This document shows, piece after piece, positions 28,001 to 43,000 of a stretch of DNA of 64,000 nt. The DNA lies in assembly GCA_002633005.1 (NCBI GenBank), contig NMRA01000404.1:85394-149393 (forward strand). The letters run 5' to 3'. Below the pieces are notes generated by a model. It ran no database searches, was not told where the DNA came from, and saw only the letters and a program-made list of their open reading frames with translations. Position numbers and translations under genes: made by a program. Position 1 is the first letter of the stretch, and each line of letters begins with the position of its first letter. Source of the stretch: Phoronis australis (lineage: Eukaryota > Phoronida > Phoronidae).

Positions 28001-31000
28001 ACAAACTGTCGCATTGTTTTGAATACAAGCAGACATGAGCCATTGTGACAAGCAACTTGCCTCGTTGTTCCCTGTCTTGGTTAAAGGCATGTTTTTAATG
28101 GCTTTCACTCCTGACACCAAAATGAAACGTCCAACCAAAAGTAACATTGCAAGAAATCAACTTGTCATTCAGCACAAGTCCAACATTCTGTCGACATCAA
28201 AAACTTTTTTGAACCCTTGATTTGCCTGATAACTACATGATGTGTTTTTGCTTCATTATTTTCGTAGCCGACCGAGCGCCCCCCATTGTCTAATAGTAAT
28301 ATCGTCTGATAGTTAAGCATGTGCTTTGAACAAATTCTGGGACTTTTTTAAGTGACTAGCGGGGAGCAAACCTTCATGTAAATGTACGTCCTGGGCATCC
28401 AAATGGGGGCCCTCGCACTAATCTGGATGCACTCGCAAGAATGTCCAATTTATCATTTGGTCGCCCACTGTCATTGTAAGATTACTAGGACTCCCAGTTA
28501 ATGAATGATCTTTGACAGTTTAAGAGGATTGGTGGCTGTTCAACTCCAAAAGAAATATACAGTGTATGTAAAATGACTGTTCAACGCAGAAAGAAAAAAT
28601 ATTCAATGTATATAAAATGTTATATTGTATCAAACTAGGTTCAAAGTATTAAGAAGACCTGTCAATCATTAGCACAAGTTACCTTGCCAAAGTGTCAGGG
28701 GGAGGTGTTAGTCTTTACAAACTACCGTGCTTCCCATCGAAATACCAGTCGAATAGCACAGTCTTGCGGGATCTTGCTTTTCTCTCAATAAACTTGCCCT
28801 GAACGCACGCCTATGTGTAGGAATACGTTAGTTCTAAGAGATGACAAGTAGCAACCGAGGTACGGAAAAACCCCATCACGCGCGGGATCTTGACGCCACT
28901 GTATCGTGTGTGCTATTCCACTTCAGTTCGTTACTTCAATCTGCCGACGTATATTTTAACTGAAATGCTTGAAATCCAACGTCAATGTAGCTCCATGAGG
29001 GTAAAATTAGGAATCACTGATCAAGACATGTAAAACAGCACACTGTCTGAAATGTGAGAATTAGGCCAATGTCACTAAAATCGATGTGTCCAAAATTTGA
29101 GAAGTATGAAGAATGCCAAATTTGAACATATACCAAATTTCAGAATCAAAAAAATTAATTCATTTTGGGATTGGACTTAAGTTTCCGAAATTTGGGAGAC
29201 TCTAAATTCAGGATATTTTACAATTATGACAATTCTACATGGTTCATTCTTTTAGTATACAACTTATGAGTACATACGACAAATAGAAACAACACTGGGT
29301 GGCAGAGATAGATGTCAGTAGCTTTTAAAACAGCGCTTATCGCCCTGTAGTGTTGAACTGCTTTATTGGAGCAGCACGCTAACTGGAATGCCATGATATT
29401 CAGTAATCAGCTGACGATGAAACACGTGTCGTGAAGATAAACTATGGCTAGGTTCAAAATCGGTGAGAAAATTCAAGCAATAGATGAGGTGGGTTGGGGG
29501 TGAGAGCTGACTTCTAAGTTTCAATGACAATCAAAAATTGTCACTGTTTTGGCATTTCAAGCTTCAAAATAAAATCAAAAGATCGGAAACTGGTCGCAAA
29601 AAAACCAAAGTAGTCTAAAGTATTATAATATGAAATTCAAAAACAGTTTTAAAACATATTTAAAACCAATCATCATTTGGGATATGTCCCTTTGTAAAGA
29701 TGAACCCAAGTTTCCGATCTAAAACGTCATTTCAGGCACTTATAACTCTGTGCAAATGTCAGAGCAAACCAGTTTAGGTGTAAGAACAATCACCACTGTA
29801 AAATACAGTAGTACTAGCCATTACCTTTTCTCTTCATTCCTTGTATGCATCCAGGGCTTGCTGAATAGGCATTACTATAAAAGTTGGCTGATTGCATAAT
29901 AATCTCGGTGGTGACCAGTGTAACATGGGTGGCGTACCATAAGGGGGCTGCGTGCCACCCATGTATAAGGGAGAAATTCTTCTTTTTTTCATCTCAGTTG
30001 CTGCATAAGATGGATTTGGAAAACTGTTTCTGCGTTTTTGAGACTTTTGAATATTCATATAAAAAATATTGGTTATATAGTATGTACTTTCCATTTGAAG
30101 AGTCGAGGCATTCATCAAGAAGTTCTCCACCTACACAGCCACTTTGTTTCTGTATGTTTTCTATTCATATGAATGTGCTAAGGTGACCAGAAACAATTCT
30201 TTCTTTGCCTTCCAGCCAATTAGCCTCAACATGCAGCACATCCTGGTGGCTAGATGCCGTGGCTGCCCAAGTTTGCATATATTGTGACAATATATATCAC
30301 GGATTCACATGCAGCTGTAGCACACAATTTATTCCTGAAAATAGGAACACATCCAACTCATAGGAGAGCAGATGCTAAAAGGGAACATTAATCACCCATG
30401 ATTCCTTAGTCATGTAACTACAGTTATCAAAATGTACTTTCAGTCCTCATAAGCAGCACTAAGACCAGACAACAAACACCTTCATAAGTTCACAAGACTA
30501 CTGTCATATTTCAGTGCCAGTCAAAGCGCCAACAGTGCCCCCTGGAGGGTACACCTGGGTGTCCGAGTTCATGGTGCGAATCTATTGGCAGGTATAGTAC
30601 TTAACATTCTAATCTGGTAAAAATTTTAACAAGTTGGGACCTAATTTCATAATGGTATTTATCAGATGTTGCGTTTTTGACAGAAGATTTTACTATTTGT
30701 CTTTTTCCAGGCTCTTAACGACCGTGATCACAATGGCCGACTAGTTGGTTATAGCATTTTTCATAAAAACAAACCGATCTTTGTCAACAAAGCAGATTAC
30801 TACAGTGATGTTAAGCTGCATGGCAGCCCTCCGTATGTGATTGATGTACGTAGCGTGAACAACGTTGGCCAATCACAGCAGTACTCACGACTAATTGTCA
30901 CTACAAGTATGTATGTCTTTTTCAAATGTTACTTATAGATTTGGTAAAAGACTTATGCGCTCTCTATTGGACCTGTAACACCATTACAGTGCACAGTGTA

Positions 31001-34000
31001 TAATACTTCAGTTGGCAGTGTCATGACATGCGCCCTCTGTTGCAGCTGTAGAACATTACATGAAGATCAGTGTAAACTGTGCACAAGGCACATTACAGTG
31101 TGTATAATACTTCAGTTACGGTGTCATGACGTGTGCCCCCTGTTGCAGCTGTAGAACATTACATGAAGATCAGTGTAAACTGTGCACAAGGCACATTACA
31201 GTGTGTATAATACTTCAGTTGGCAGTGTCATGACATGTGATATATACAGCACACAAAACATTTTGCTAGTTCCCAGCTTTTATAATTTCAATCTTGTTGA
31301 ATGTAAATGTCTTAATTGATCTCTCTTTTCATTTAAGGTTCTTTGGTGTTTATTAACTTTGGAGTGGAGACAACTCAGAGTAAACATATCATCCATGTTC
31401 TGTGGAGACCACCTAAAATGGAGCAGGTGATCAAAGGATATGTGCTCTACCTGTGTGCAAGGACCATTTCACTATATTGCTCTGTGAGTTGGGTGTCCTA
31501 TAATAGTTTATGGATTATTCTTTAATTCTTTTATGTTTTATAGTGTATTGTCCAAGAGAATAAAAACTTAACTGTGTGAGCATCTTTCAGTTCAAGTAGA
31601 TCACAGTAACTACAATCATTTTATATTAACTCCAGCTAGTGTTCATACATAGAACTGTCTTCTGTTTTTAACATTTTGCCTTATTTTGCTATGGTGACCT
31701 TGACTTTGATGCCAGCAAATGTATTAAGTTTCCTGGCAGTCCTAGTTGACAGTTCTCCTGAAGCGTAAAAATCTCACAAATAGGACTCCAAATTCTAAGG
31801 AAAGTTTCCAATGTCTGAAATCACTTTCAGGGTCCAGTTCACTACATTGAGGTAGAGGCCAACAGAACCAGTAAAATGTTGGATACAGAACTGTTGTTTG
31901 GTAGTGGAGCCAATCAGATCAAAGTAGGAATTGGTGTTGTCACCACTGCAACAAACCAATCAGATTCCTATTGGGGTATCACATGGTCCAAGTGTATCTA
32001 CCATACGAGTTCAGGTATACGTTGTTCTTCAATATTGGCAGGAATGTTGAGAGTAATATATATAGTACTCAGAGACTGGTATAGGTGTGTTGTTAGAGAT
32101 ACTGATGGTCTTAATAGAATGATTGATATTGATCGAGTTGCAGCTGATTTGAGTCACAAGATTACTTAACATTGTTGGGGTTCAAGTGGAACACTAGTGT
32201 ATGTGAATGTATCATGTTGTTGTCTGCATTCACCATCCACTGATGTATCTCCAAAGTCCCTTGATAGATGTGAACAAATTTTTATAAAAGTGTTTTTATC
32301 ATGAATGGAACAGTGTGAGGGAATTTCATGGATAGATTCAACCACTGCTGTGCAACCTGGTGGTAATTAGATTTTTTGCTTACTATGTTTTTGCCATCGG
32401 CCAATCCACTGGAAGGACCGTTGTGAAATTTCTCGAATGTGTTCCCTGTGGCGGATTTAGGGGGGGGGGGCATACCATTTGGGAGTTCGTGGTGTGAATT
32501 GTTGATTAGCATATGCACGCACGCAGGGGGTTTGGGGGGCAAAAGCACAATGCAATAGGCCTTGAACAAACCCCGTTTTTGTTTTTTAGTAATAAGGTCC
32601 ACAAATCCATAAATTCGAGACCCCTGCATCCCTACATTTTAGGCTGGGCGCGCACATGTGGCGAAACTCTGGTTATTCCTGCGCCCTGGCCCCCCAACTC
32701 AAAAACTTGGATCCACCCCTGGTTCCTGTTGAGGTTAGATGACTGACTTTTTGATTTTCAGTCAGGTTGTACTCCTGTGGTGCCTCTTTGTAGCAATTTG
32801 TCTTTTCTTTGGATATGCTGTATAAATTTCCATGGAGTTTAGCTAATAGGTGACTATTATAGAGGTGATGAGACATTGCCATTTTCAGATGGTTTTCTGC
32901 TGCCACTGGTGACCTTTTTGAATCTGTTTTGGCCTCAGTCTCTCTATCCCACCAAAGTGCTTGAAACTCTACATTTCCAGTTGGGTCCAACTACTGTGGT
33001 GCCCCCTGTAATGGATTTTTTTGGCTTTACCTTATTATCCACCAAGGTTAAAATTTGGCGAGTATATTTCTACCAACCAGACAATGGCACCTGTCTCGTT
33101 TTACGCAAATTTGACTGATGCTGTGCCCCCTATTGGCCTTTTTATTTTATGTATTACGTCAAAGTAATCAACACAAAAACGAGGATATGAAGAACGAGTC
33201 CAAATTTCATTTTATAAAATTTTTCAAGACATTTTCCCAAAGACACTGTAACAGTATTCTAAATTATCCATTACTACTGTTGAGTACTGTTGTTCCTGGG
33301 TTTTCTTCAATTTTATTACTGTGCGCGTGCAGCGCAGAGTTTTGCTGTTCTACGTATTTTATCTTTTTATTACTCTGCGCGTGCAAGCTCAGAGTTTTAT
33401 TGTTCTACATATTTTATCTTTTTATTATTCTTATTATTATTATTATTATTCCTTCCTTTTCAGATTGTTAGTACTTTTACTTTGATTCGCTAACAACATT
33501 CATATTCACTGTGGCTCATCATTGGGTTTTTTCAGATTATAATGTTTTGACCCAAAATGCACCGGATTGAGCCAAAACGGGTCAAGGAATGCATTTTTAC
33601 AAAATGCTTCTACAGGTTTTAGATAGACTCTTAGAATTTTGGTAACAAGTAGACACTAGAGATCTGCATCCGAAATTTACTTGGAATTCCAATCGGATGA
33701 AGGGAACTGAGCTTCCAGGTCAAAGGTCATTAAGTGCAAATGGAATTTTTGAGCTAGACCTTTCATAATCATGCATATGATTACCATTCATAAAGGAAGT
33801 TTAGTCACAAATTTTGGTGTCACTACATGCAACTTTGGGGTCATTAAGTGCATTTTTCTGTTTAATTTAAGACTTTTTCAATCAGCTTGTATCTGAATGA
33901 TGCATTAGGGAGAGCGTTCAAATTCATGGTGGTTCAACTAATTGCCTATCAAATTCTATTGATAACATGTGAAAGTTTCTTGTGAGTCCAATCAGCCATT

Positions 34001-37000
34001 ACTGAGGTATGACAGTCTGAAGTTAACAAAATTTGGACTTTATTTTAGCGTGTCCAACATAATCAGAGATCTTGATACTCTTTAAATCCATCTCTGTTGC
34101 TTTGCTTGTTTGTCATAAATCTGTGGAGTTCAAACCAGTACAAATAAAATTCAAGAGAAGATTTAAGACAAATGAAAATATATCGACATATCCAGAAACA
34201 GCTACTAAATATAAAAGATTGTAGACTTATTACCATTTTGGTCGATATGTCAAGTTTTTTCCTGTTGAATTTTATGTGATGACCTTTTCACAACACATCT
34301 CTCCTGGGTTTATTGCAGACATCTACAGCATATCCTACATCTGGTCCATAATGCTATTTTCAATTTGATAGTAAAGTGAACTTAGGGACTCCAGGAAGTT
34401 ACTCCCTGAAGCATGCTATTGTTACTCCCTAGAAACACTATTGTCACTGACCTTAGGTGGCCTTTGTCCTGTCCCCAGAATCAAAACATGGTACGTAGTT
34501 ACATTGGATCAGTTTGTGAGACATACTATTGGATGGACAGTCAAATCAGCAATCTCCCACAAAATTTGGCTGATTTTAGTGAGGAATGAAGCGGTATATT
34601 ACTCAGTTTTTATGAGAAATTCATGTGTCGATGCTGTTTGGAACCCACCAGAAATTAAAACAACAAAAACTGTCCCTTTCTATCAACGGTTCTCCCATCG
34701 AGAATGTTGACAAGTTTAAGTACCTGGGCCTTACTTTAGATCCCAATCTTAAATTTAATATGCACAAAGATCATACCACAAAGAAATTATCAAAGAAAAT
34801 CGGTGTACTTAAACGTCTAGGCAAATGTCAGTACTCTTAAGACCCTTCACCATTCCATTATTCAGCCTCATATTGATTATTGTTTACCGGTTAGGGGGTA
34901 GTTAGTAGTGACACACTTGTCAGCAAAGTCCAAGTAATCCAAAACAGAGCCGCCAGGGCTATCCTGGGTACTAGAATTAGGGACACTAGGGTTGACAACT
35001 TGTATTCCAAGCTGGGATTTATGAAGAAGTAAGACAAAGAAATAAATACCTCAGTCTCTACCTGTTGTATTTACAGATGTATCAATGGCTTGGCTCCAGC
35101 GTATCTCGGCAGTAAATTCAATAGCAGTCAGGCTGTATATTCTACACATTCTTCTGTTGCTGGCAATGTTTCTTCTAAAAAAATTAAAACCGAGACGGGC
35201 AAGAGATCTTTTATCTATGCAGCTGCTATAATATGGAATTCTCTTAGCCCAGAAATTAAACGGTCCAATTCAATTACTACCTTCAAAGTAAATATCAAAA
35301 AGTGGCTGTAATTTATCTAACCTTTTATACCCTGCCTGTCTTAATCATGTCATTTTTTCATTGTCGTAAATACTGTCACTGTCTAGAGTCATCTCTTAAT
35401 TTATTTCATCTGTCTTATTTAAATTTTTACCATTATTTGTCATTTAGTTATTGTCTTAATTCTCAACCTGTTTTAAGTGTATCTTTGTTTCGTATATTTC
35501 ATTGTTGTTTTATTACTTCATTGTATTATATTATTGTTTTTCTTGTTGAGGGCCCTCTTGGAAAGCAGTGCTATCACTGAAGAGGCCAACCTCATTTTAA
35601 ATATCACAATAAAAAAATAAATACTGTCCATAAATAGTGCTGAAAATGAAATCAGTTGTGTTTATTCTTCAGGCAATGTTTTTCTTAATGCTATCAGATT
35701 AAATATAATAAAGAGTAATTCAGCGGTAGGACTTGTGGTTTTCTGACCATCCAGAGTTGCGCGCATGCCAACTCTGGATGGGCAATCACAACAAGGTTTA
35801 TGTTATGCTGTATCACACTGTCGTATTCTCAACTACCGAATGAAGTTGTTTCACACAATACAAGATCATCTGCTCATTAGTCACTATCATGTTTCACAGA
35901 ATTGTTTTGCACAACTTGTACAATCTGATTCTAGCATCTTGGAGGTGCCGTATAAGGTTATGCTTCGCAACTCAACGGTTCTAGTGAAAATGTTGTCAAT
36001 TTTACTACAGGATGATATTTTGATATTTTGATATTTACAGAACCTCATGATGTAGCTGGTGAGTGCAACCTGCTTTTAGTTAAAAACTGCACTCAACTTA
36101 TTTGCAAATGTCTTTTCTCCATTTCACACCTAGTTTAGTTTCATCCTGTTTATTTCAAAATTGTAGCCCTATTTGGAAGCAAGTTCCTTTTTTGAATTAA
36201 TGATTGGTGTATTTCATTATATGTTGTGTTGCCTTGTAATGCACGGATACTTTGGTCAGTTTTTGTTTAACATTCCCATGCTTTCCTTGGCCTTCTATGT
36301 CTTTGGTTTGCCTTGCCTGGCATTCTTTAGCCTCTCCTAGCTTTTCTTGGCTTTCCATAGTCTTCCCTGGCTTATTTTAGCCTTCCATGGCTTTCATTAG
36401 CCTCCCCTGGCTTTCCTTGGCTTTCCCTGACTTCAAGGCTTGGAATTTTCTGCGGAAACCCGGATTTCCGCTTTTTTCAAATGTTCTGTCCGCACATTGT
36501 ATTATATTTCCGCGTAAAAAAATCGGATTTGATATAAAATTTCCGCGGCAAATTCCTTTCTTACCACGGCGTTGCAGACGACGTTCACCTCGAAAAGCGG
36601 AAGTTGCTCTTTATGTTTCGGAGGAACTTATATTGTCAACATTGCCGGGGCATCTGGGATAGCGTGGTGGGATTTTCAATTGCATCTCGTGTTATTGTAA
36701 ACCGCGGTGACAAATACTATGGCTCCGCAGCCAAAAATGAGTAGGTTGGGAGCGGACGGACGAGCTAATTCACTCATTTATTCATGCATAATTACGTTGA
36801 TTACCTCTGACTTGATGCTGTGTTCTGTTTGGACTGTCATTTAAAATTACCTCCGAAACTGGTGGCAAATATAGCCGTCTGTTGTGCCCAGCGGAATTGT
36901 TGCACATCGTAATTAAACTGTGTCAGCTCGTTGCCTGTTAGTTGACGCTGTGTCAATGGTGTCTTATGAAATTAAGCTTTTAATAGACCTGTGCTTATTT

Positions 37001-40000
37001 GTTTTATTGAATGAACTTTTGTGGTGTGATGTACCTATTATTTAATGACTCATTTGAATATTCGTATACTTGCAAACTTTAATGTGAGATGAGATACCAC
37101 TTAAATATTTCATTTCGATCTGTCGAATTGTTATAATACTTTGATTTTTAGAGAGCACTTGATTTGACTGTTTACTTGATAACCTGCATGCTTTCTCATT
37201 AAACTGTGAAATTCATTACTTTGAATATAATCAAGGTCTGTCAGATTTCTTACAGCATGTCAAGACTGGATTAAAATTAGTCAAAGTTGTGTAACTGTGC
37301 AGTTTTGTTTGTGTAGGTGCCGTGGCGCCATCTATAGTTTTGTCAAACATCCAGTATTCGTCAGTCACTGTAATGTGGAAACATCTGACTTGTGATGAGA
37401 GCAAAGTGTGGATCTCCAACTATTTACTGCGCTACTGTGAGGGCGCCACTTGTCACAGTGAGTTCAACTTTTATATGTTCCAACTATATACTGCGCTACT
37501 GTGAGGTCGCCACTTGTCTTAGTGAGTTCAACTTTTATATGTTTCAACTATATACTGCGCTACTGTGAGGTCGCCACTTGTCACAGTGAGTTCAACTTTT
37601 ATATGTTTCAACTTTATACTGCGGTACTGTGAGGGCGCCACTTGTCACAGTGAGTTCAATTCTGGTTATGGTAATGCTGTGCAGATTTTCTCCTGCGTTT
37701 TCCAAGGCGGTCAGTTCAGATAATTATAGCTACTTTGAGTATTAAAGGTCCTAACTTTGTTCAGATTTGTATTTAAGACGAACTATATTCATCGCATATC
37801 AAATCTACAAAACTGCCAGGGACCGTGCTGAAGGCAATATGTTGGGTTTATGGACAGATGAAATTCAACCCCTGAAAGCTCAGCTGTCCTAGCTCCATGT
37901 AAACTGACAAACGTTTGTTGAAACCGAATATGGGAAATGCTACCTGTCAGAGGTTGTATAATAATTTGTTTCATGATTCAAGTAAGAGCCATGTTGATAA
38001 CATGCCCAAGAGGTTGAGCATATTAGTCATTTCATAAATACAACCAGAGGATGTTTGTTTCCTACTGATTTCATGATCTGCCTGATTGTCGTTGCATGAG
38101 TATATCCACTCACGTACTCCATACTTAGTGCGCTTCTGACTGTCACGTCATCAATAATCTTTACATAGTCAGTCTCTGATTGGTCGCATCTGGAGTAATG
38201 TTTAGATAGTTGGCCTCTGATTGGTCACATCATCAATGATGTTTACATAGTCAGCCTCTGATTGGTCACCTCATTATATTTACATCATCAGTCTGATTGA
38301 TAATTTCATCGACAATGTTTACATATTCAGCCTGATTGGTTAGATCTGGTGTTCGAAAAAGTTTCAACAGGACCCTGCTGTGTGCCAAAACAATCACCTG
38401 TGAACCTGCCCTCCACCACAAAAAATTACCTGGACTATATGTCCTTATGAAAATTGTCTCAAATGGTTCCTTTAGTTCAAATAATGTGGTGAGTTCAGGG
38501 CTTTAAAGGAACTCTGGCAACCAATTTGTGGTTGTTTTAAATCAGTGTCTACAATTTGTGGTTGTTTTAAATCAGTGTCTACAATTTGTGGTTGGTTTAA
38601 ATCAGTGTCTACAATTTGTGGTTGGTTTAAATCAGTGTCTACAACTTGCTTCCTTTGGGTGTGTCATGTTTTGCACTCAATGATCGAACCACGGGAAATT
38701 TCCTCTGGGCCCAAGTCTATCAATTTTGTTGTGTCATCTTTAAAGGTGCTTATGGCCAGATGGGTGAAGACTTACTGTGTATTGGTGATCCTGTCTGTTT
38801 TTCAGAGAGTGGTCCAGTGAACATCAGTTTAGCTGTGTCTGGGAACAAATACATTAGACATAAGTTGACTAATCTAGCTCCAGCCACGGAGTACACTGTC
38901 TCGGTAGTGATGATTAATAGTAATGGAGGCATCCTACACACTGAGAGGGATAACAGGAAGAACTTCACTACACATGACTTAATGAGTGAGTTGTTAGCTA
39001 ACTTACATCACTTGTCTCATTACTGTTAGTAGTGTATTGTGTGATAGAGGTGGTGTACAGTGTATTGTGTGATAGAGGTGGTGTACAGTGTATTGTGTGA
39101 TAGAGATGGTGTACAGTGTATTGTGTGATAGAGGTGGTGTACAGTGTATTGTGTGATAGAGGTGGTGTACAGTGTATTGTGTGATAGAGGTGGTGTACAG
39201 TGTATTGTGTGATAGAGGTGGTGTACAGTGTATTGTGNTCAACTTTATACTGCGGTACTGTGAGGGCGCCACTTGTCACAGTGAGTTCAATTCTGGTTAT
39301 GGTAATGCTGTGCAGATTTTCTGCCGCGTTTTCCAAGGCGGTCAGTTCAGATAATTATAGCTACGTTGAGTATTAAAGGTCCTAACTTTGTTCAGATTTG
39401 TATTTAAGACGGACTATATTCATCGCATATCAAATCTACAAAACTGCCAGGGACCGTGCTGAAGGCAATGTTGGGTTTATGGACAGATGAAATTCAACCT
39501 CTGAAAGCTCAGCTGTCCTAGCTTCATGTAAACTGACAAACGTTTGTTGAAACCGAATATGGGAAATGCTACCTGTCAGAGGTTGTATAATAATTTGTTT
39601 CATGATTCAAGTAGGAGCCATGTTGATAACATGCCCAAGAGGTTGAGCATAGTCATTCATAAATACAACCAGAGGATGTTTGTTTCCTACTGATTTCATG
39701 ATCTGCCTGATTGTCGTTGCATGAGTATATCCGCTCACGTACTTTATACTTAGTGCGCTTCTGACTGTCACGTCATCAATAATCTTTACATAGTCAGTCT
39801 TTGATTGGTCGCATCTGGAGTAATGTTTAGATAGTTGGCCTCTGATTGGTCACATCATCAATGATGTTTACATAGTCAGCTCATTATATTTACATCATCA
39901 GTCTGATTGATAATTTCATCGACAATGTTTACATATTCAGCCTGATTGGTTAGATCTGGTGTTCAAAAAAGTTTCAACAGGACCCTGCTGTGTGCCAAAA

Positions 40001-43000
40001 CAATCACCTGTGAACCCACCACAAAAAATTACCTGGACCATACGTCCTTATGAAACTTGTCTCAAATGGTTCCTTTAGTTCAAATATGTGGTGAGTTCAG
40101 GGCTTTAAAGGAACTCTGGCAACCAATTTGTGGTTGTTTTAAATCAGTGTCTACAATTTGTGGTTGGTTTAAATCAGTGTCTACAACTTGCATTCTTTGG
40201 GTGTGTCATGTTTTGCACTCAATGATCGAACCCCGGGAAATTTCCTCTGGGCCCAAGTCTATCAATTTTGTTGTGTCATCTTTAAAGGTGCTTATGGCCA
40301 GATGGGTGAAGACTTACTGTGTATTGGTGATCCTGTCTGTTTTTCAGAGAGTGGTGCAGTGAATATCAGTTTAGCTGTGTCTGGGAACAAGTACATTAGA
40401 CATAAGTTGACTAACCTAGCTCCAGGCATGGAGTACACTGTCTCGGTAGTGATGATAAATAGTAATGGAGGCATCCTACACACTGAGAGGGATAACAGGA
40501 AGAACTTCACTACACATGACTTATTGAGTGAGTTGTTAGCTAACTTACATCACTTGTCTCATTACTGTTAGTAGTGTATTGTGAGATAGAGGTGGTGTAC
40601 AGTGCATTGTGTGATAGAGATGGTGTACAGTGTATTGTGTGATAGAGATGGTGTACAGTGTATTGTGTGATAGAGATGGTGTACAGTGTATTGTGTGATA
40701 GAGGTGGTGTACAGTGTATTGTGTGATAGAGGTGGTGTACAGTGTATTGTGTGATAGAGGTGGTGTACAGTGTATTGTGAGATAGAGGTGGTGTACAGTG
40801 TATTGTGTGATAGAGATGGTGTACACGCTTCAAGTAATTTTTTTAATTTCACGTGATGTGTTTGGTCAATTTTTGATTTGTGTCTAGAGTCAACTTTGGT
40901 GATCACAGTCCAGCACTTGATTTGGCGACCTGCAGGTTGTCAATGCGACCTCATATTGTGTTTGGTGACCTGAATAAATTCCAAGTTGTGATGAAGTTGC
41001 CTGCACTGCAAGTATCAGAGTCAGACAACAATTCCCTCCAAATTTGTTTCAAAGTTTGTGTTGATTTCCAATTTTTTAATTACTAACAGTTTTCTTAGAT
41101 TCATTACCTTTGATTCAGTTTTGTTTCGTTTATTTTGTGAAATGAGTGCATTTGCCACGACAGCAGTCAGCGCAGTCCCTGCGGTCGTTTGCATTCCATC
41201 TTCATTCGCCGGAGGGATGAATTGAATCAGATAATGAGGATATGTGAACTACATTTATGGACGTAGACGCAAGAGAATGCGTCACTTTTACAGGCCAACT
41301 TCCTTTTTTTATTTTAGTCAACGTTTTGTAAAAGTGGATCGGCAATGCTCAGATTTCAGTTGGCTGCCTGGGATTTTCAGTTTTGGTGATGTCATATTCG
41401 TTTGGCAACTTGAGATTTTTGACAAGTTGCCAAATTGACTTGGCGTTGAACTAAGTAGCGAGTGCTGCTATCCCAGACTTTATTTCTATACACTTATGCT
41501 CTTTTTTTATCTACAGGGTGACTTAAACATGCGACAACTGTTCTGTTTTTGTTACTGACTCTGTGTCATTATTTTCAGAGATACCAGACACAGACCTTTC
41601 ATGGGACTCCAGCCAGGTGACAATCACATGCCCTCCACCTTCCACCCAGTTGTCACGTCCAGTTTTTGTTGCCACATTCACTGTCTCTGGCAAAGAGAAA
41701 AACATTTCTAGTGTCTGCCAAACAGATCAAGATCAGACTTTGATTAAGTTTGACTGCAGTGACACTCAAAATTATTTGGTAAGTACAGCCATGGTTAATG
41801 CTCACATTCATTGTGTTTCAATTATGCAAATACAAGAATCGGCGCTCGACACTTAGCTAAACAAACGCCAAGTCACATTGGGTGACCTCACCAAAATCCC
41901 AGGTCACCAGATGAAATCTGAGGTCGCGTAAACTGAAAATCTCGGGTGCAGAAATGTCTATGGCGAAAATGTGCATCGACCAAAAAAATGTGGAAATGGT
42001 CACGTGTACATGCCTAAGTGTAGGCGTATGAACATATGTTCAAACTGAATGACTTGGCGGCACGAGTTTTGCTGATCTTGTCAGATTTTTGCCAAACAAG
42101 TCCGACTTCTGTTTACTTCCTGGTCTAATTTAATTTTGGTGCCAAATTAGTTAATTTAAATGAAATAAACATAGGAATTGTGATCAAAGGTAATAAATCT
42201 TGGGAAGATGTTAGTAATTACAAGTTTGGAAGCCAACATGAACTTTGAAACATATTTAGAGAGAATTACTGTCTGACTTGGGTCGCCTAACACAATCTGA
42301 AGTTGCATTGGCAACCTGCAGGTCCCCAAATCAAGTGCTGAAAATGTTTAACAGTTAAATTGAACTCAGTTTTGTGTTTTTGTCTCTGCACCTTGACGTC
42401 TTTGTCCGTATACAGCTGTCCGTATGCAGCTGTCCGTGTGCAGCTGTCCGTGTGCAGCTGTCCGTGTGCAGCTGTCCGTGTGCAGCTGTCCGTGTGCAGC
42501 TGTCCGTGTGCAGCTGTCCGTGTGCAGCTGTCCGTGTGCAGCTGTCCGTGTGCAGCTAAATGCCAGAATCTTCCAGTTGGTGATCACACTGGCAGAACTT
42601 GAGCTGACTCAATTCTTACAAAGTTTCGTACGATTTTTCAGTTTTGCCAAGTTAACTACTGTATTAGTAAGCGTCCATTCACTGCTCAGATTTGTGCCCA
42701 CGTCTGCTTTACTTCATCAGTTACTGTAATGATTTGATTTACAGTCGTAACCTGCAACATTGTTTTCTGTAAGTGTTTTGAACACTGCATTATAACCTTC
42801 CAGTGGTTGTATGTCGACCCTTACACAATACAATAGAAAATTCTCATTCTAAGCAAAAATAATATCTATTTTTCAAATTAAAAACCCTGTTTTTCTCAAA
42901 GTTCTAAGAACTAAACCTTTACTTTCTCTAGACTTCCCTGATAATTAAATTGCCTCAACCTGCTGATGTTATCATTCTTAGATAATCAGACCCACCATAA

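Larger units (their letters stand above)
37608..40826. repeat. direct duplication abutting the N at 39238
   Basis: 37608-39237 matches 39239-40826, including exon 14 in both. The copies differ in a 29-bp TTGTGGTTG(T/G)TTTAAATCAG repeat (four units at 38525-38645, two in the second copy) and in the length of the 28-bp array that ends each. Confidence 0.9.

Noticed and set aside
29834-30186. Overlapping 98- and 100-codon frames on both strands
   Set aside because: They lie inside receptor intron 7, with no domain and no phase-matched splice sites.
38998-39336. HHLYHTIHCTP-type repetitive frames, also at 40540-40906 (minus)
   Set aside because: Translation of the 28-bp tandem repeat.
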